Shown here in pieces: positions 61,432 through 64,000 of a stretch of 64,000 nt of DNA (within the stretch, counting starts at the first letter, position 1; each line of letters opens with the position of its first letter). Source of the stretch: Vulcanimicrobiota bacterium (GTDB lineage: Bacteria > Vulcanimicrobiota > Vulcanimicrobiia > Vulcanimicrobiales > Vulcanimicrobiaceae); the NCBI GenBank assembly GCA_027459645.1, contig DAIDHQ010000019.1:62001-126000 (forward strand), in the 5' to 3' direction. Below the pieces are notes generated by a model. The model was not told the origin of the DNA and did no database searches. It saw only the letters and a program-made list of their open reading frames with translations. Both the position numbers and the translations under genes were made by a program.

Positions 61432-62652
61432 ATGAGCGACTTCAAAGGAATCCTGCGTTTAGCGCTGCAGGCACTGGTGCGCAACAAAGCGCGTTCGCTG
61501 CTCACGATGCTCGGCATCGTCATCGGCGTCGCTGCGGTGATTGTGACCGTCGCGATCGGCTCGGGCGCGCGGCAATCCGTCCAGAATTCGATCAACGCGC
61601 TCGGTTCGAACATGATCGTCGTGCAGCCGGGATCGCTCAATTCCGGCGGTGCGCGCGGCGGCTTCGGATCGGCATCGACGCTTACGCCCGACGACGGCAT
61701 GGCGCTCGCGCATCTCCCCGGCGTCGCAGCCGTAACGCCGACGGTCACGGTTCGAGCGCAAGTCGTCGCCAACGACAACAACTGGCAGACGCAAATCAAC
61801 GGCGTCGCGCCGACGTACACGCAGATTCGTTCCTGGCCGATGGCCAGCGGTACGATGTTTGGTCAAAGTGACATTGCGTCGTCCGCAAAAGTTGCCGTGC
61901 TCGGACAAACGGTCGTCGGTCAGCTCTTCCCCGGCGGACAAAATCCGATCGGGCAGACGATCTTGATTCGCAACGTGCCGTTCACGGTGATTGGAACGCT
62001 CGCGCCGCTCGGACAGAGCGGCATCGGGCAAGATCAAGATGACACCGTGCTCATTCCATACAGCTCCGCGATGCAGCGCCTCACCGGCCTCTCGACGGTA
62101 AATTCCATCATGGTCTCGGCGCTTACGGCCGATCAGGTGAGCGCGGTGCAATCCGAAGTGACGTCGATCTTGGAACAACGCCATCACATTCCGGCCGGCC
62201 AAACCGACGATTTTCAGGTGCGTAATCTGCAATCGATCGCCGCGGCCGCGTCATCGACCGGCGCCGTGATGGAATTCTTGCTCGCCGGCGTCGCGGCGGT
62301 TTCGCTGATCGTCGGCGGCATCGGCATCATGAACATCATGATGGTGTCGGTAACGGAACGCACGCGCGAAATCGGCCTGCGCATGTCGGTCGGCGCGCGC
62401 GCCGCAACGATCCTCAATCAATTCCTCACCGAATCGGTCGTGCTCTCGTCGATCGGCGGCGTCATCGGCATCGTGTTCGGCTTTATCGGAACGATGCTCG
62501 TCGCCGCACTCGCGAAATGGCCGACGCAGATTCCGTTCGGCTGGGTGATCGCCTCGGTGCTCTTCTCCGGCCTCGTCGGCGTCTTCTTCGGATACTATCC
62601 GGCCAAAAAGGCGTCGAATCTGAATCCTATCGAAGCGCTGCGCTTCGAATAG
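61432..62652 (+). CDS. MacB-type ABC transporter permease
   Basis: The 406-residue product has the MacB/FtsX layout: one N-terminal helix (SLLTMLGIVIGVAAVIVTVAIG), a periplasmic domain (about 45-275), and three C-terminal helices beginning MEFLLAGVAAVSLIVGGIGIMNIMMVSVTERTREIG split by the coupling helix, ending NPIEALRFE. With the ATPase it would export a substrate through the MacA-like adaptor at 52325, probably to an outer-membrane channel not in the window. Confidence 0.93.
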   Translation: MSDFKGILRLALQALVRNKARSLLTMLGIVIGVAAVIVTVAIGSGARQSVQNSINALGSNMIVVQPGSLNSGGARGGFGSASTLTPDDGMALAHLPGVAAVTPTVTVRAQVVANDNNWQTQINGVAPTYTQIRSWPMASGTMFGQSDIASSAKVAVLGQTVVGQLFPGGQNPIGQTILIRNVPFTVIGTLAPLGQSGIGQDQDDTVLIPYSSAMQRLTGLSTVNSIMVSALTADQVSAVQSEVTSILEQRHHIPAGQTDDFQVRNLQSIAAAASSTGAVMEFLLAGVAAVSLIVGGIGIMNIMMVSVTERTREIGLRMSVGARAATILNQFLTESVVLSSIGGVIGIVFGFIGTMLVAALAKWPTQIPFGWVIASVLFSGLVGVFFGYYPAKKASNLNPIEALRFE

Positions 62653-62657
62653 GCCGA

Positions 62658-62698
62658 AGGGCCCCGGCATTGATTCCTCCTCGCCGGGGCCCTTTCAT
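62658..62698 (+). terminator. Rho-independent terminator of macB
   Basis: AGGGCCCCGGC (62658-62668) pairs perfectly with GCCGGGGCCCT (62683-62693), followed by TTCATT. It is a very stable 11-bp stem. Confidence 0.85.
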
Positions 62699-62737
62699 TG
62701 CCGAGAAATTGGCATTTAATCGGCAATAAGCTATCAT
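62698..62737 (+). promoter_or_regulatory. Promoter and operator of the RelBE-like pair, leaderless spacing
   Basis: TTGGCA (62709-62714), a 17-bp spacer and TATCAT (62732-62737) form a good promoter; the ATG is exactly 6 bp after the -10. The inverted repeat TTGCCGA (62698-62704) / TCGGCAA (62720-62726) brackets the -35 and is a likely antitoxin operator. Confidence 0.7.
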
Positions 62738-62743
62738 CTGGAT

Positions 62744-63073
62744 ATGGCTCGCCATTTTGCCCTAGACGCGGACATCACGGTCAGTGAACTGCGTCATGAA
62801 GAGATTCTCGACGAGCGTCTGCGCAAGCACGGCGCGCTGCGCGTGCGACGCCGAAACGATGTCTTGGGCGTCTTACTCGGTGCGGAGGAGTGGCGAGGGA
62901 TGATTAAGCGTATTGAAGAGCTCGAAGCTGAAGTCGAGGCACTCGAGGATGCGGCATGTCGACAGATCGTCGCCGAGCGCCTGAGTCCGGACGTTGAATT
63001 CTTACCGGGATCGCCGGAGGGTGTGGCCGAGATTCAACGCCTCTACAAAGAAATGACCGGTGAAGAACTCTGA
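62744..63073 (+). CDS. Antitoxin of a RelBE-like pair
   Basis: The 109-residue product has a small N-terminal beta/helix part (ITVSELRHEEILDERLRKHGALRVRR), similar to Phd/YefM-type DNA-binding antitoxins. A charged coiled-coil (about 50-75) and an acidic end (EIQRLYKEMTGEEL) follow. It overlaps the toxin gene by 14 bp and has its own operator. The family is not certain. Confidence 0.65.
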   Translation: MARHFALDADITVSELRHEEILDERLRKHGALRVRRRNDVLGVLLGAEEWRGMIKRIEELEAEVEALEDAACRQIVAERLSPDVEFLPGSPEGVAEIQRLYKEMTGEEL

Positions 63074-63443
63074 CGTCCCGAGTGAGGCCGTACGACTCCT
63101 GAGCGCCGTCCTTGCACTGGACGGCGTTTTCTCGGTGCGGGCATTTGTCGCGGCCGATATTGCGCGCCTTCGTCGTGCGTTTAGGGCCGACGCTATGTAT
63201 GCGCGAGCGCTCTGTGCCGTGGCACGCGAAATCGTAACAGCGTTGCGTGGCGCGGAACGTGCCGGCGTACCTCTCGCCCACGAACTGCAGGGCCTTCGAC
63301 GTGTACGCTTCTCATCGCAAGGTGCCGCGTCCGCGGATCTGCGATTAATCTTCCGCGTTCACACGAAAGGTATCGACATAGTCGCTTTCGGGCATCGGCA
63401 CTTTCCCGAATCGGTTTACCGCATTGCGACGCAAAGGCGCTAA
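63060..63443 (+). CDS. RelE/ParE-like toxin
   Basis: The 127-residue product (GTG 63060) ends with the RelE-fold hallmark: LRRVRFSSQGAASADLRLIFRVHTKGIDIVAFGHRHFPESVYRIA, cut here into the strands RVRFSS, DLRLIFRVH and IDIVAFGHR. That fits ribosome-dependent mRNases or ParE gyrase inhibitors. The N-terminal about 55 residues are helical and longer than usual. It is co-translated with the antitoxin. Confidence 0.65.
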   Translation: MKNSDVPSEAVRLLSAVLALDGVFSVRAFVAADIARLRRAFRADAMYARALCAVAREIVTALRGAERAGVPLAHELQGLRRVRFSSQGAASADLRLIFRVHTKGIDIVAFGHRHFPESVYRIATQRR

Positions 63444-63446
63444 ACG

Positions 63447-63713
63447 CTAGCCGAAACGTTTGACGGCGCGGGCTTTTGCACGTGCGGCCCATTCGGCACG
63501 GTCGCGCGGCGGTGCGGCCGTTACGAGCGATTGCATCAACCGCGTTGCGACGGCCTGCACTTCATCCACGGCGCGATTGAACGCCGCTTCGTTCGCGTGC
63601 GACGGGTGCGTGAAGCCCGAGAGCTTTCGCACGAACTGAATCGACGCCGCACGGAGTTCGTCATCCGTCGCCGGCGGCTGAAAGTTATACAGCGTTCGAA
63701 TGTTGCGGCACAT
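63447..63713 (-). CDS. DUF2277 protein
   Basis: ATG 63713 after AGGAG gives 88 residues beginning MCRNIRTLYNFQPPATDDELRA, the highly recognisable DUF2277 start, and ending RARAKARAVKRFG-like. The function is unknown; the family is short, helical and widespread in soil bacteria. It is convergent with the toxin gene, with only a 3-bp gap. Confidence 0.9.
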   Translation of the reverse strand: MCRNIRTLYNFQPPATDDELRAASIQFVRKLSGFTHPSHANEAAFNRAVDEVQAVATRLMQSLVTAAPPRDRAEWAARAKARAVKRFG

Positions 63714-63733
63714 AAGGCGCTCCTTTTTGCCCG

Positions 63734-63863
63734 TCACCCTTCGACAAGCTCAGGGTGACATGCCCTCTAGGCGCGGCTTGCGTTGCGATCCTTCGTCTGC
63801 GCCGGTTCGCTTCGCGAACCTGCTCCGCTCAGGATGACACAAGGCGAAGGGCTCAGGATGACA
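63734..63863. repeat. Dispersed palindromic repeats upstream of the DUF2277 gene
   Basis: CCCTTCGACAAGCTCAGGGTGACA, then GATCCTTCGTCTGCGCCGGTTCGCTTCGCGAACC and CGCTCAGGATGACACA, and a short GAAGGGCTCAGGATGACACA unit fill the divergent gap. Confidence 0.85.
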
Positions 63864-63888
63864 CAACTCGGGTGGCGAAGCGGGTGGC

Positions 63889-64000
63889 ATGCTGAAGATC
63901 TTATCGCGCCGCAATCTTCTTACCGCGGCGGCGTCGTTCGGCGTTGCTGCCGCCACCGCGAGCATCGCAGATGCGGCCGCATCGCCGGTGCTTGGAGCCT
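63889..64000 (+). CDS. Tat-exported protein, N-terminus only (cut by the window edge)
   Basis: ATG 63889 opens MLKILSRRNLLTAAASFGVAAATA, a twin-arginine signal peptide (SRRNLL), then SIADAAASPVLGA at the window end. The mature part is not in the window, so no function can be given. Confidence 0.6.
   Translation, partial: MLKILSRRNLLTAAASFGVAAATASIADAAASPVLGA

Overview
The window is a GC-rich chromosomal segment from a diderm (LPS-bearing) bacterium. It begins at the replication-origin locus: dnaA, a probable oriC, dnaN, recF, a DciA-like DUF721 gene and gyrB. It continues into an unusually complete envelope-biogenesis supercluster. Two families that I associate with cyanobacteria, Deinococcus-Thermus and related lineages (DUF3084 and the LpxB-related TIGR03492 family) sit among Lpx, Lpt, Bam and Tam genes, and there is no proteobacterial gene order. 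This suggests a non-proteobacterial diderm such as Eremiobacterota/WPS-2 or Armatimonadota. That assignment is inference; there is no rRNA in the window.

Layout. 1-6.8 kb: replication initiation and gyrase B. 6.8-27.5 kb: one long co-directional run with start/stop overlaps: a giant TamB-like protein, BamA, three OmpH/Skp-like proteins, lpxD-lpxC-fabZ-lpxA-lpxB, a metallophosphatase, an LpxB-related protein, an O-antigen-ligase-like protein, an LptC-like lipoprotein, lptB, an LptF/G permease and DUF3084. Together these make lipid A, move LPS to the surface and insert outer-membrane proteins. 27.5-37.8 kb: a RuvC/YqgF-like nuclease, a beta-barrel protein, a TPR protein and a GT4 glycosyltransferase, then a solo TnpB insertion sequence, then a second TamB paralogue with its own OmpH-like partner. 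37.8-46 kb: a dense palindromic-repeat block, a very large prepilin-like protein, a frameshifted HigB-type toxin with its antitoxin, a lipoprotein, a frameshifted hemerythrin gene, a secreted protein with a pilus-formation N-domain, and RecQ. 46-49.1 kb: dnaX-ybaB-recR.

From 49.1 kb the window becomes accessory. It holds a lower-GC two-gene island (predicted PD-(D/E)XK nuclease plus N6-adenine methylase). It also holds a MacA/HlyD-type efflux adaptor whose 3' end is duplicated around a HigBA toxin-antitoxin module, two unknown envelope-type genes, a Uma2 nuclease, VapBC, a broken XRE gene, a protein made of about four tandem LuxR-type HTH units, a pRiA4b/UPF0149/SEC-C fusion, a MacB-type ABC transporter, a RelBE-like pair, a DUF2277 gene and the start of a Tat-exported protein.

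Three signals cut across the annotation. First, a dispersed palindromic repeat (core GTCATCCTGAGC and variants) fills intergenic gaps and is also read in frame inside several proteins (an OmpH-like protein, DnaX, the efflux adaptor, the MacB ATPase, and possibly RecF). Second, three toxin-antitoxin or regulator promoters place the start codon exactly 6 nt after the -10 box, which predicts leaderless mRNAs. Third, the split efflux genes (adaptor at 52.3 kb, ABC transporter at 60.6 kb) share an 11-bp-spaced direct repeat at the same distance from their putative -10 regions, which suggests one response regulator controls both.
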